Assembly (NCBI GenBank): GCA_041395725.1
Contig: JAWKZW010000001.1
Location: 3,602,501 to 3,666,500 of the forward strand
Direction of reading: 5' to 3'
Origin: Gammaproteobacteria bacterium
Lineage (GTDB): Bacteria > Pseudomonadota > Gammaproteobacteria > Pseudomonadales > Pseudohongiellaceae
Length of the DNA: 64,000 nucleotides
Position 1 is the stretch's first letter. Each line of letters opens with the position of its first letter. This document shows, one piece after another, positions 52,535 through 61,412 of this stretch. The translations under genes and the position numbers were made by a program. The notes under the pieces were generated by a model. The model was not told the origin of the DNA, made no database searches, and saw nothing but the letters and a program-made list of their open reading frames with translations.

Positions 52535-54325
52535 GTGGAAACAGCCCAGCAATCCAAGTCAGACAGCAACCAGGACTCCGCCGCCCCGATGACCTTGTTG
52601 AAAGACATCGAGAGTCGTTTCGGTCAGCGTGTGCTGGCGAGACAGTCCACCGGTGACGGCATTCCGACGTTCTGGATAGACCGTGCTGATCTTAAAGAGA
52701 TTATGCGGTACCTCAAGGAGGATGCCGATCCGCGCTTTGAAATGCTGTTCGATCTGACCGCCATTGATGAACGGATGCGGGTAAATCGTCGCGGTCAGCC
52801 TGACAGTGAATTCTCGGTGGTCTATCACCTGATGTCATTCCGGGGAAACGCAGACCTGCGCATCAAGGTGCCACTCCAGGATCGAGACTTATCCCTGCCG
52901 ACGGTTTCTGACATCTGGCCCAGTGCCAACTGGTACGAGCGCGAAGTCTGGGACATGTTCGCAGTCAAGTTCGACGGTCACCCCAATCTCTACCGACTGA
53001 TTTTGCCTCCCACCTGGGAAGGGCACCCCCTGCGCAAGGAGCATCCGGCCCGGGCAACCGAAATGGAGCCGTTTTCACTGGATGAAGACAAGGAGAAAAT
53101 TGAGCAGGAAGCGCTGAAGTTTCGGCCGGAAGAGTGGGGGATGGCCCGTAAATCAGAAACCTCCGAATTCATGTTTCTCAACCTTGGACCCAACCACCCC
53201 AGTGTTCACGGGGCGTTTCGCATCGCGCTGCAACTGGATGGTGAAATTCTTGTCGACGCAGTTCCTGATATTGGCTATCACCACCGTGGCGCAGAGAAAA
53301 TGGGAGAGCGCCAGTCCTGGCATACCTTTATTCCCTATACCGACCGGATCGACTATCTGGGCGGTGTAATGAACAACCTGCCTTATGTGATGGCGGTGGA
53401 AAAGATGGCCGGCATCCAGGTGCCAGAGCGGGTTAAAGTAATCCGCGTGATGCTGTGCGAAATGTTCAGAATCTGCAGTCACCTGCTTTTCTACGGCACT
53501 TTCGCTCAGGACGTGGGACAGCTATCGCCCATTTTTTACATGTTTGTTGAGCGTGAACGAATATTCAATATTATCGAATCAATCTGCGGAGCACGGATGC
53601 ACCCCGGCTGGTTTCGAATCGGAGGCGTCGCCCAGGACCTGCCGGTGGGCTGGGATAAGCGAGTGCGTGAGTTGCTGGATTTCATGCCGGCGCGTCTGCA
53701 TGACTACGACAAGATGGTAATGGACAATGGCATTCTGAAGCGCAGGACGCAGGGTGTCGGGGTCTATGATACGGAACAGGCATTTGACTGGGGCGTTACC
53801 GGGCCGGGTCTCAGGGCCACCGGGCTGGAATGGGATTACCGGAAGCAGCGTCCCTACAGCGGTTATGAGAATTTTGAGTTTGATGTACCTATTGCGATTA
53901 ATGGTGACTGTTACGACCGTTGCGCTGTGCGTGTGGAAGAAATGCGACAGAGCCTGCGCATAATCAAACAGTGCGTGGATAACATGCCGGAAGGGCATTA
54001 CAAATCCGATCATCCGTTAACAACGCCACCCCGCAAAGAGCGGACTCTGCAGGATATCGAAACCCTGATTAACCATTTTCTGAATGTCAGCTGGGGGCCG
54101 GTTATACCCCCTGATGAAGTCAGCGTCGCAGTTGAAGCAACTAAAGGGATCAATGGTTATTACCTGGTAAGCGATGGGAATACCACCTCTTACAGAACCA
54201 GGATCCGTACGCCGTCATTTGCCCATTTGCAGATGATCCCGGAGATCAGCCGAGGCTTCATGTTGCCTGACCTGATCGCCATTATCGCCAGTATCGATTT
54301 TGTTATGGCGGATGTGGACAGATAG
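52535..54325 (+). CDS. nuoCD: NADH-quinone oxidoreductase fused subunits C/D
   Basis: The 596-residue protein joins NuoC (residues about 15-190, with WYEREVWDMFAVKFDGHPNL) to NuoD (about 205-596, with NLGPNHPSVHGAFRI and the quinone-site region), as in E. coli and Pseudomonas. It forms the connecting part of the hydrophilic arm and the quinone pocket. The most likely start is the GTG at 52535. The NuoD end RGFMLPDLIAIIASIDFVMADVDR-type tail is intact. nuoE follows after 55 bp. Confidence 0.96.
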   Translation: METAQQSKSDSNQDSAAPMTLLKDIESRFGQRVLARQSTGDGIPTFWIDRADLKEIMRYLKEDADPRFEMLFDLTAIDERMRVNRRGQPDSEFSVVYHLMSFRGNADLRIKVPLQDRDLSLPTVSDIWPSANWYEREVWDMFAVKFDGHPNLYRLILPPTWEGHPLRKEHPARATEMEPFSLDEDKEKIEQEALKFRPEEWGMARKSETSEFMFLNLGPNHPSVHGAFRIALQLDGEILVDAVPDIGYHHRGAEKMGERQSWHTFIPYTDRIDYLGGVMNNLPYVMAVEKMAGIQVPERVKVIRVMLCEMFRICSHLLFYGTFAQDVGQLSPIFYMFVERERIFNIIESICGARMHPGWFRIGGVAQDLPVGWDKRVRELLDFMPARLHDYDKMVMDNGILKRRTQGVGVYDTEQAFDWGVTGPGLRATGLEWDYRKQRPYSGYENFEFDVPIAINGDCYDRCAVRVEEMRQSLRIIKQCVDNMPEGHYKSDHPLTTPPRKERTLQDIETLINHFLNVSWGPVIPPDEVSVAVEATKGINGYYLVSDGNTTSYRTRIRTPSFAHLQMIPEISRGFMLPDLIAIIASIDFVMADVDR

Positions 54326-54380
54326 AGATTCGCTTTATTGGGAACAGGTTCCGTTTGAGAGAAGAAGTGGTCACAGGAAA

Positions 54381-54932
54381 ATGAATTCAAACCTCATAGC
54401 CAGCAGCGCAACTGCCGACCAGGTGAAGGCACGGAAGTTAAGCGCCAGTGAAATCGAGGAAATCGAGCACGAAATGACCCTGTATCCCGACAAGCGGGCA
54501 GTGGGTCTGGAAGCGCTGAAGATTGTGCAGAAGCACCAGGGCTGGGTCTCGGATGAAAGCCTGTTGGCCATCTCTCAATACCTGGATATTCCGGCCAGTG
54601 AACTGGAGGGTGTCGCTACATTCTTCAACCTTGTCTACAGGCGGCCGGTTGGCAAACACGTTATGCTTTTCTGCGATAGCGTGAGTTGCTGGATCATGGG
54701 CTGCGAGAGCATGCGTCAGCACATCAAGGACAGGTTGGGAATTGATTATGGCGAGACTTCCAGTGACGGTGAATTTACCCTGATTCCAGTGCCGTGCCTG
54801 GGTGATTGTGACCGGGCGCCGGTAATGATGGTTGATGACCACCAGCACCGCAACCTGACCAGGGAAAAGATCGACGCAATCATACAACGGTACCTTAATA
54901 ACGAGACCGGCGAACAGAGCAGTCAAGAATAG
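54381..54932 (+). CDS. nuoE: NADH-quinone oxidoreductase subunit E
   Basis: NuoE is the thioredoxin-like [2Fe-2S] (N1a) subunit of the NADH dehydrogenase module. Cluster ligands are CDSVSC (with a nearby extra Cys in WIMGC) and CLGDCDRAP. The ATG at 54381 (MNSNLIAS) follows AGGAAA; a longer frame from 54300 overlaps the nuoCD end and has no family match. Length is 183. nuoF starts 8 bp on. Confidence 0.95.
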   Translation: MNSNLIASSATADQVKARKLSASEIEEIEHEMTLYPDKRAVGLEALKIVQKHQGWVSDESLLAISQYLDIPASELEGVATFFNLVYRRPVGKHVMLFCDSVSCWIMGCESMRQHIKDRLGIDYGETSSDGEFTLIPVPCLGDCDRAPVMMVDDHQHRNLTREKIDAIIQRYLNNETGEQSSQE

Positions 54933-54940
54933 TTCAAGTT

Positions 54941-56221
54941 ATGGAAAAACCGCTGACCAGAAATATCGATATGTCCCGACCGCCGCTGGAAATAGCCCAG
55001 TATCAGGCTGCAGGGGGATACGAGAGCATTCGTAAAATTGCCGCTGGACTGGCTCCCGGCGATGTCCTGCAACAGGTGAAGGACTCTGGCCTGAAAGGGC
55101 GCGGGGGTGCTGGTTTCCCAACCGGGTTGAAATGGAGTTTCGTACCCATGGGAGATGCCGCACCCAGGGAAAAATACCTGGTCGTCAACGCGGACGAAAT
55201 GGAGCCCGGTACTTTCAAGGACCGCCTGCTGATGGAGGGTGATCCGCATCTTCTGCTTGAAGGGATGATCATCGCTGCGTACACCATTCAGGCCAGCAAG
55301 TCCTACATCTTTCTGCGTGGTGAATACGTTCGTGCCGAGCAGGCTCTGAATAAGGCAATCAGGGAAGCGTATGCAGAGGGCTTATTGGGAACCAATATTC
55401 TCGATACGGGTTTCAATCTTGATATCGTGGTCCATACGTCGGCCGGGCGTTATATTTGCGGCGAAGAAACGGCCTTGCTGAATGCTCTGGAAGGGAAACG
55501 CGCTAACCCCAGGGCCAAACCGCCGTTTCCCCAGGTCAGTGGCCTGTGGGGCAAGCCGACTATCGTCAACAACGTGGAAACAATCTGCAATCTGCCTGGG
55601 ATCATCAGCCAGGGTGTTACCTGGTACCAGAACCTGGGGAAGGGCATCGACCATGGGACCAAGTTGTTTGGTGTCAGTGGCCGGGTTCGGAATCCAGGCT
55701 GCTGGGAATTGCCGTTCGGAACCACTATACGTGAAGTTATCGAAGAGCATGCGGGCGGGATGCAGGAGGGCTATCAGCTGAAAGCCTTTCTGCCCGGGGG
55801 CGGGTCAACGGATTTTCTGTTACCGGAACACCTGGATCTCGCGCTGGATTACGATGTGATCGGCAAAGCCGGCAGCCGGCTGGCTACCGGGACAATGATT
55901 CTGCTGGATGACCGAACCTGCCCTGTCGGGATGATAGGCAACCTGATGCGCTTTTTCAGCCATGAATCCTGTGGCTGGTGTACACCCTGCCGGGATGGCC
56001 TGCCCTGGATTGAGCAGATTTTTAGTGATCTGGAAGCCGGCCTCGGCACTGAGAAGGATATCGGTATCCTTGAAGACCATCTTGGTTACCTGGGGCCAGG
56101 GCGCACATTCTGTGCACTGGCGCCAGGCGCGATGGCGCCACTTGGAAGCGGGCTGAAACATTTCCGGCAGGAATTCGAAGAACACGTGGCTAAAAAATGT
56201 TGCCCCTACACGCAGCACTGA
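54941..56221 (+). CDS. nuoF: NADH-quinone oxidoreductase subunit F
   Basis: NuoF binds NADH and FMN and carries a [4Fe-4S] cluster (N3). GRGGAGFPTGLKWSF near residue 55 binds FMN, and SCGWCTPCRDG near residue 345 plus a later Cys bind the cluster. Length is 426. nuoG follows after 54 bp. Confidence 0.96.
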   Translation: MEKPLTRNIDMSRPPLEIAQYQAAGGYESIRKIAAGLAPGDVLQQVKDSGLKGRGGAGFPTGLKWSFVPMGDAAPREKYLVVNADEMEPGTFKDRLLMEGDPHLLLEGMIIAAYTIQASKSYIFLRGEYVRAEQALNKAIREAYAEGLLGTNILDTGFNLDIVVHTSAGRYICGEETALLNALEGKRANPRAKPPFPQVSGLWGKPTIVNNVETICNLPGIISQGVTWYQNLGKGIDHGTKLFGVSGRVRNPGCWELPFGTTIREVIEEHAGGMQEGYQLKAFLPGGGSTDFLLPEHLDLALDYDVIGKAGSRLATGTMILLDDRTCPVGMIGNLMRFFSHESCGWCTPCRDGLPWIEQIFSDLEAGLGTEKDIGILEDHLGYLGPGRTFCALAPGAMAPLGSGLKHFRQEFEEHVAKKCCPYTQH

Positions 56222-56275
56222 GTTGAACGCTCAGACCGCCAGGGGCATATTGCAGTTAATACTGGAGAAGTATCA

Positions 56276-59029
56276 GTGGCAAAAGTTGTCATAGACGGAG
56301 TGACATACGAGGTAAACGGAGACAACAACCTGTTGCAGGAGTGTCTCTCCCAAGGCCTCGATCTGCCGTATTTCTGCTGGCATCCCTGCATGGGATCCGT
56401 TGGTGCCTGTCGCCAATGCGCGGTAAAGCAATACCGGAACGAAGACGACGAAACCGGAATGCTGGTGATGGCCTGCATGACGCCGGCCGCTGATGGCAGC
56501 ATCATTTCCATTGAAGACGAGGACGCGAAAAAATTTCGTGCCCAGGTCATCGAAAGCCTGATGATAAGTCATCCCCATGACTGCCCGGTCTGTGAGGAAG
56601 GCGGTGAATGCCACCTGCAGGACATGACCCTGATGTCAGGCCACAACTACCGGCGTTATGACCGGAAAAAAGTCACCCATCGCAATCAGTATCTGGGTCC
56701 TTTCGTAGGGCATGAAATGAACCGCTGTATCACCTGCTATCGGTGTGTGCGGTTTTACGATGATTACGCGGGCGGTACCGATCTCTCTGCGCAGGCCAGT
56801 CACCATCACACCTATTTCGGGCGGCAGAGCGACGGCTGCCTGGAAAGCGAGTTCAGTGGTAACCTGGTGGAAGTCTGTCCTACCGGCGTGTTTACGGACG
56901 CCACGTTCAGCGCCCATTACTCGCGTAAATGGGACCTGCAAACAGCCCCTTCCGTGTGTGTTGGCTGTGCGGTGGGTTGTAACACGACTCCCGGTGAGCG
57001 GTATGGCGAATTGCGACGGATCGTCAATCGTTACCACGGTGACATTAATGGTTACTTTCTCTGCGATCGTGGCCGGTTCGGGTATGGCTTCGTCAACAGT
57101 GATGAACGTATCGCCGCACCGCAATCGGGCAGGGGAGATCAGCGCAACCTCCTGAGTGTCGAGGAGGCTGCACAGCAACTGCAGAGTCTGCTCAGCGGGG
57201 TCAAGGGTCCTGTCGTGGGTATCGGCTCGCCGCGAGCCAGTGTCGAAGCCAATTATGCGCTGCTGCAACGGGTAGGGCCGGGAAATTTCTACGCTGGATG
57301 CAGCGACAACGAATTTATCCTGATCAGGCAGATGATCGAACAGCTACGTGATCCTCAATTCCATGCGCCTTCGATTCGCGAAATAGAAGCCGCGGACGCC
57401 GTCCTGATCCTTGGTGAAGATGTAACGAACACAGCGCCGCGTATCGCGCTGGCACTGCGGCAATCGGTTCGCAACCGGGCAGACGAGCTGGCCGCAGGGG
57501 CGGGTATCCCATTATGGCAGGACGCCGCAGTGAGGGAGCTGGCACAACATGAGCTGGCTCCGCTGCATATCCTGGCCGGCCATGCAACACGGCTGGACGA
57601 TGTGGCCAGCACCACGACTGTAGGGGAGGTGAGCAGCCTGACGCTGCTGGCAGCGGCCGTTGCCAGCGGGCTTGACGCCAGTGCACCGGCAGTATCCGGT
57701 GCCCTGACTGAAGAACAATCTCGTGTCGTAGATGGCATCGTGGCTGATCTGAAGCAGGCGAAGCGGCCTCTTATAGTGTGTGGCACAGGAAGCGGCAGCC
57801 TGCAACTAATGAAGGCTGCCGCCAACGTTGCCCGGGCTCTGGCAGTTGACCGCGCGGCGGAACAGGCAATTGATCTCTGCTGTGTTGTACCTGAGGTAAA
57901 CAGTGTCGGCCTGGGCCTCATGCTTGGCGCGGAAAATACTCTGGGCAAGGCGCTGGGCAGAATGCAGGCGGGAGAGGCTGAAGCCGTCATTGTCCTGGAA
58001 AATGATCTCTACAGCCGGGCTGCAGAAACAGAAGTGGATAAAGCCATCGCCGGGGTGGATCACGTGGTGACAATTGATCAACTCAGCAACCGGACTACCG
58101 CCAGGTCAGATCTGGTACTGGCCAGCACCAGCTTTGCCGAACAGAAAGGAACCTACATTAATTACGAAGGCCGGGCGCAGTTGAGCATGCAGGTATTCAT
58201 CAGCTCACTGGTCAATCAGCCGGCCTGGAACTGGCTGCGTAAGGATGCCGCGACAACACACAGTGAACTGTTGCAGTCCTGTGAAACCGAGCTCGGTAAG
58301 ATGAGTGGCCTCACGGCTGTTCTGCCGGATGGCAGCGGTGCTGTTGCCGGAATGAAGATTCCCCGGCAGTCGCATCGCTACAGCGGCCGGACCGCGATCC
58401 AGGCCGGCATCAATGTCCATGAAGCCAAGCAGCCCCAGGATGCCGATTCGATCATGGCATTCTCCATGGAGGGTGTGCTGAGTCAGAAAGATGCCTCGAT
58501 GATGTCCAACACCTGGGCGCCACGCTGGAATTCCAACCAGTCGGTAAGCAAGTTCCAGGACGAAGTTGGGGGCCAACTGCGGCAGGGGAATCCAGGCCGG
58601 CACGTGATCGGCAAGAGCAGCAGTGCTGGCAGTTACCTGGAAATCACAGCGGATAATAGCGGTGCAGAAGCAGGCTTCAGTGTATTCCCGGTGCATCAGC
58701 TCTACGGCAGTGACGAACTCAGCAGCCGCGCGGGACCGGTGCGGGAGCGCCTGACCGGTTCCTACCTGGCCGTCGCGCCGGAGGATGCCAGAAAGCTCGG
58801 GGTCACCAGCAATGACCTTGTTGAGGTTCAGGCGGCGGCAGGCAAGGCCCTTTATCCCGTTTGTATCAGGAGTAAGGTAAAACCCGGATCTGTCCTGATG
58901 TTTACCAGCGCCGGTGAGTTTCCCATCGCGGGTTCATCAGAACGTGTGCAATTGTCAAAAACTCCCGGGTCAGGGCAGGGGCGCTTCGACAATCTGATTG
59001 TCAGTGATTTGCTTCAGGAGGTTCCCTAG
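56276..59029 (+). CDS. nuoG: NADH-quinone oxidoreductase subunit G
   Basis: The largest hydrophilic-arm subunit, 917 residues. The N-terminal ferredoxin domain has CWHPCMGSVGACRQC, followed by HDCPVCEEGGEC, the CITCYRC cluster site and a CVGCAVGC site corresponding to the extra N7 cluster. The rest is a molybdopterin-oxidoreductase-like fold that has lost the cofactor role. It carries electrons from NuoF/E to NuoI and B. GTG 56276 is the start; nuoH begins four bases after its stop. Confidence 0.95.
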   Translation: MAKVVIDGVTYEVNGDNNLLQECLSQGLDLPYFCWHPCMGSVGACRQCAVKQYRNEDDETGMLVMACMTPAADGSIISIEDEDAKKFRAQVIESLMISHPHDCPVCEEGGECHLQDMTLMSGHNYRRYDRKKVTHRNQYLGPFVGHEMNRCITCYRCVRFYDDYAGGTDLSAQASHHHTYFGRQSDGCLESEFSGNLVEVCPTGVFTDATFSAHYSRKWDLQTAPSVCVGCAVGCNTTPGERYGELRRIVNRYHGDINGYFLCDRGRFGYGFVNSDERIAAPQSGRGDQRNLLSVEEAAQQLQSLLSGVKGPVVGIGSPRASVEANYALLQRVGPGNFYAGCSDNEFILIRQMIEQLRDPQFHAPSIREIEAADAVLILGEDVTNTAPRIALALRQSVRNRADELAAGAGIPLWQDAAVRELAQHELAPLHILAGHATRLDDVASTTTVGEVSSLTLLAAAVASGLDASAPAVSGALTEEQSRVVDGIVADLKQAKRPLIVCGTGSGSLQLMKAAANVARALAVDRAAEQAIDLCCVVPEVNSVGLGLMLGAENTLGKALGRMQAGEAEAVIVLENDLYSRAAETEVDKAIAGVDHVVTIDQLSNRTTARSDLVLASTSFAEQKGTYINYEGRAQLSMQVFISSLVNQPAWNWLRKDAATTHSELLQSCETELGKMSGLTAVLPDGSGAVAGMKIPRQSHRYSGRTAIQAGINVHEAKQPQDADSIMAFSMEGVLSQKDASMMSNTWAPRWNSNQSVSKFQDEVGGQLRQGNPGRHVIGKSSSAGSYLEITADNSGAEAGFSVFPVHQLYGSDELSSRAGPVRERLTGSYLAVAPEDARKLGVTSNDLVEVQAAAGKALYPVCIRSKVKPGSVLMFTSAGEFPIAGSSERVQLSKTPGSGQGRFDNLIVSDLLQEVP

Positions 59030-59032
59030 ATC

Positions 59033-59995
59033 ATGAGCTGGGAAGTCGGATCAATCTTAAATGTTGTGAGTATCCTGCTGGTCGTGGTCGGTATTGCCGC
59101 TATGCTGATCTGGGTTGAACGGCGACTGCTGGGCATCTGGCAGGAACGACTGGGCCCAAACCGGGTCGGTCCCTTTGGGCTGCTGCAGGTCGTGGCGGAC
59201 ATGCTCAAAATTTTTACCAAGGAGGATTGGGTGCCTCCATTTGCCGACAAGCTTAGCTTCGTGCTTGCTCCGGCCATAATCATGACTGTGGTGCTGATGA
59301 GTTTCAGTGTGATTCCATTCGCCCCGGGAGTGGGGGTTATCGATTCCAATATCGGAGTTCTGTTCGTGCTGGCTATGGCTTCTCTGGGCGCCTACAGCGT
59401 GATGCTGGGCGGGTTGTCGTCAGATAACAAGTACGCGCTGCTGGGCAGCCTGCGGGCAGCGGCCCAGATGGTGAGTTACGAAGTCTTCATGGGTATTTCT
59501 CTGCTGGGTATCGTGGCGCTGACCGGGAGTTTCAATCTGCGCGAAATCGTACTGGCCCAGGCAGATGGCTGGTATGTCTTTCCGCAGATCATCGGCTTTA
59601 TCATTTTTCTCATTGCCGGCGTGGCTGAAAGTCATCGCCTGCCCTTTGACATTCCCGAAGCGGAGCAGGAAATTTGCGCTGGATACCACACCGAATATTC
59701 CGGAATGAAATTCGGCATGTTCTTTGTCGGGGAGTACCTGGGGCTGGTATTGATCTCTTCTTTGATTACGGTCTTCTTTTTTGGTGGCTGGCTTGGACCC
59801 GGGTTTCTCCCACCGATAGTCTGGTTTGTCATCAAGGCGGCGTTTTTTATCGCCTTCTTTATTCTGCTGCGGGCGGCGATCCCCAGGCCCCGCTACGATC
59901 AACTCATGCGTTATGGCTGGTTGTTCCTGCTGCCATTGTCGTTGCTTAATCTGCTCGTGACCGGCGTTATCATTCTGGCAGGAAGCGGGGGTTAA
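59033..59995 (+). CDS. nuoH: NADH-quinone oxidoreductase subunit H
   Basis: NuoH is the eight-helix membrane subunit joining the two arms and lining the quinone entry. Landmarks are ERRLLGIWQERLGPNRVGPFG, AESHRLPFDIPEAEQE and AIPRPRYDQLM. Length is 320. It lies between nuoG and nuoI with gaps of two to four bases. Confidence 0.96.
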   Translation: MSWEVGSILNVVSILLVVVGIAAMLIWVERRLLGIWQERLGPNRVGPFGLLQVVADMLKIFTKEDWVPPFADKLSFVLAPAIIMTVVLMSFSVIPFAPGVGVIDSNIGVLFVLAMASLGAYSVMLGGLSSDNKYALLGSLRAAAQMVSYEVFMGISLLGIVALTGSFNLREIVLAQADGWYVFPQIIGFIIFLIAGVAESHRLPFDIPEAEQEICAGYHTEYSGMKFGMFFVGEYLGLVLISSLITVFFFGGWLGPGFLPPIVWFVIKAAFFIAFFILLRAAIPRPRYDQLMRYGWLFLLPLSLLNLLVTGVIILAGSGG

Positions 59996-59997
59996 TT

Positions 59998-60537
59998 ATG
60001 TTTAAACTGATCAAGGATACCTTCACCAGTCAGCTCGTCACGTTGTGGCGCGTTTTTGTACACATGTTCGATAAAACGGATACTGTGCAGTATCCCGATG
60101 AACAGCCCTACATGTTTCCCCGCTGGCGGGGGCGAATCATTCTCAGCAGGGACCCGGATGGGGAAGAGCGTTGCGTCGCCTGTAACCTTTGCGCCGTGGC
60201 CTGCCCGGTGGACTGTATTGCGCTGCAGAAAGCGGAAGACGAAAACGGTCGCTGGTACCCGGAGTTTTTCCGGATTAATTTTTCCCGCTGCATTATGTGC
60301 GGGTTCTGTGAGGAAGCCTGTCCCACCAATGCTATTCAGTTGACCCCGGATTTCGAGATGGCCGAATACGTGCGTCAGGACATGGTCTGGGAGAAAGAAG
60401 ATCTGCTTATCGACGGAACTGGCAAGTACCACGATTACAATTTTTACCGGGTTGCGGGAATGGCTGTGGGTGGTAAAGATAAGGGCGAAGCACTGAATGA
60501 GTCTCCGCCTGTGGATGTAAGGAGTCTGTTGCCATGA
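59998..60537 (+). CDS. nuoI: NADH-quinone oxidoreductase subunit I
   Basis: NuoI holds two [4Fe-4S] clusters (N6a and N6b), seen as the two ferredoxin motifs CVACNLCAVACPVDC and CIMCGFCEEACPTNA. Length is 179. The end overlaps nuoJ by four bases (ATGA). Confidence 0.97.
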   Translation: MFKLIKDTFTSQLVTLWRVFVHMFDKTDTVQYPDEQPYMFPRWRGRIILSRDPDGEERCVACNLCAVACPVDCIALQKAEDENGRWYPEFFRINFSRCIMCGFCEEACPTNAIQLTPDFEMAEYVRQDMVWEKEDLLIDGTGKYHDYNFYRVAGMAVGGKDKGEALNESPPVDVRSLLP

Positions 60538-61016
60538 TGCTGTTATTTTACCTGGCGGCCACTATCGCGCTGATTTCTACAGTCGCCGTAATTCTGCAGT
60601 CAGACGTGGTCCACGCGCTACTGTACCTGATACTTTCTTTGCTGGCGGTAGCGGTTATTTTCTATACCTTTGGTGCCCCCTTTGCCGCCATGCTGGAGGC
60701 AATCGTTTATGCCGGGGCGATTATGGTGCTGTTTTTGTTTGTGATCATGATGCTGAATCTGGGTAAGCGGAGCCGGGATCAGGAAAAAAGCTGGCTGGAC
60801 AAAAAAATCTGGATCGGACCCATGGCAATGGCTGGCGTGCTGCTGGTGCAGTTGCTGAATGTAGTGCGTCAGCAACAGACGGAGGTTGCAGTAACCGAGG
60901 TCGGTGTGCGGGAGGTCGGCCTGGCGTTGTTCGGTCCCTACGTGCTGGCAGTGGAGATTGCCTCTATCCTGCTGCTGGCCGGCCTGGTGGGCGCGTATCA
61001 CCTGGCGAAGAAATAG
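60534..61016 (+). CDS. nuoJ: NADH-quinone oxidoreductase subunit J
   Basis: A 160-residue five-helix membrane subunit of the proton-pumping arm. DVVHALLYLILSLLAVAVIF and AIVYAGAIMVLFLFVIMML are characteristic. Starts ATG 60534 and 60537 are equivalent. nuoK begins 34 bp after its stop. Confidence 0.95.
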   Translation: MMLLFYLAATIALISTVAVILQSDVVHALLYLILSLLAVAVIFYTFGAPFAAMLEAIVYAGAIMVLFLFVIMMLNLGKRSRDQEKSWLDKKIWIGPMAMAGVLLVQLLNVVRQQQTEVAVTEVGVREVGLALFGPYVLAVEIASILLLAGLVGAYHLAKK

Positions 61017-61050
61017 TTGAATTCACTGTAGACAGCGGGGCGGAAACAGA

Positions 61051-61359
61051 ATGCAGGAAATTCCATTTGAACAGGGTCTGATGCTGGCGGCAATCTTGTT
61101 TACGCTCGGATTGATTGGCGTCCTCACCCGACGCAATGTGGTGTTCGTGCTCATGTCGCTCGAGATAATGCTCAATGCCTGCGGACTCGCTTTCGTTGTC
61201 TCTTCGGCACGCTGGCAGCATGCGGACGGGCAGATCATGTTTCTGATGATTCTGACCCTGGCTGCCGCAGAAGTGGCCGTAGGGCTGGGGTTGATTATTC
61301 AGATGTTCAGGAAGTTTCAAACTGTGGACATTAATGTGTTGTCGCAAATGCGGGGCTGA
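61051..61359 (+). CDS. nuoK: NADH-quinone oxidoreductase subunit K
   Basis: A 102-residue three-helix membrane subunit. Conserved glutamates of the proton path are present in LMSLEIMLNACGLAF and LAAAEVAVGLGLI. nuoL starts 53 bp downstream. Confidence 0.96.
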   Translation: MQEIPFEQGLMLAAILFTLGLIGVLTRRNVVFVLMSLEIMLNACGLAFVVSSARWQHADGQIMFLMILTLAAAEVAVGLGLIIQMFRKFQTVDINVLSQMRG

Positions 61360-61412
61360 CCAGCAGTGGCAGAATTGGCAAACAAACAGCAAACAACAAC
61401 AAGAGATTCAAC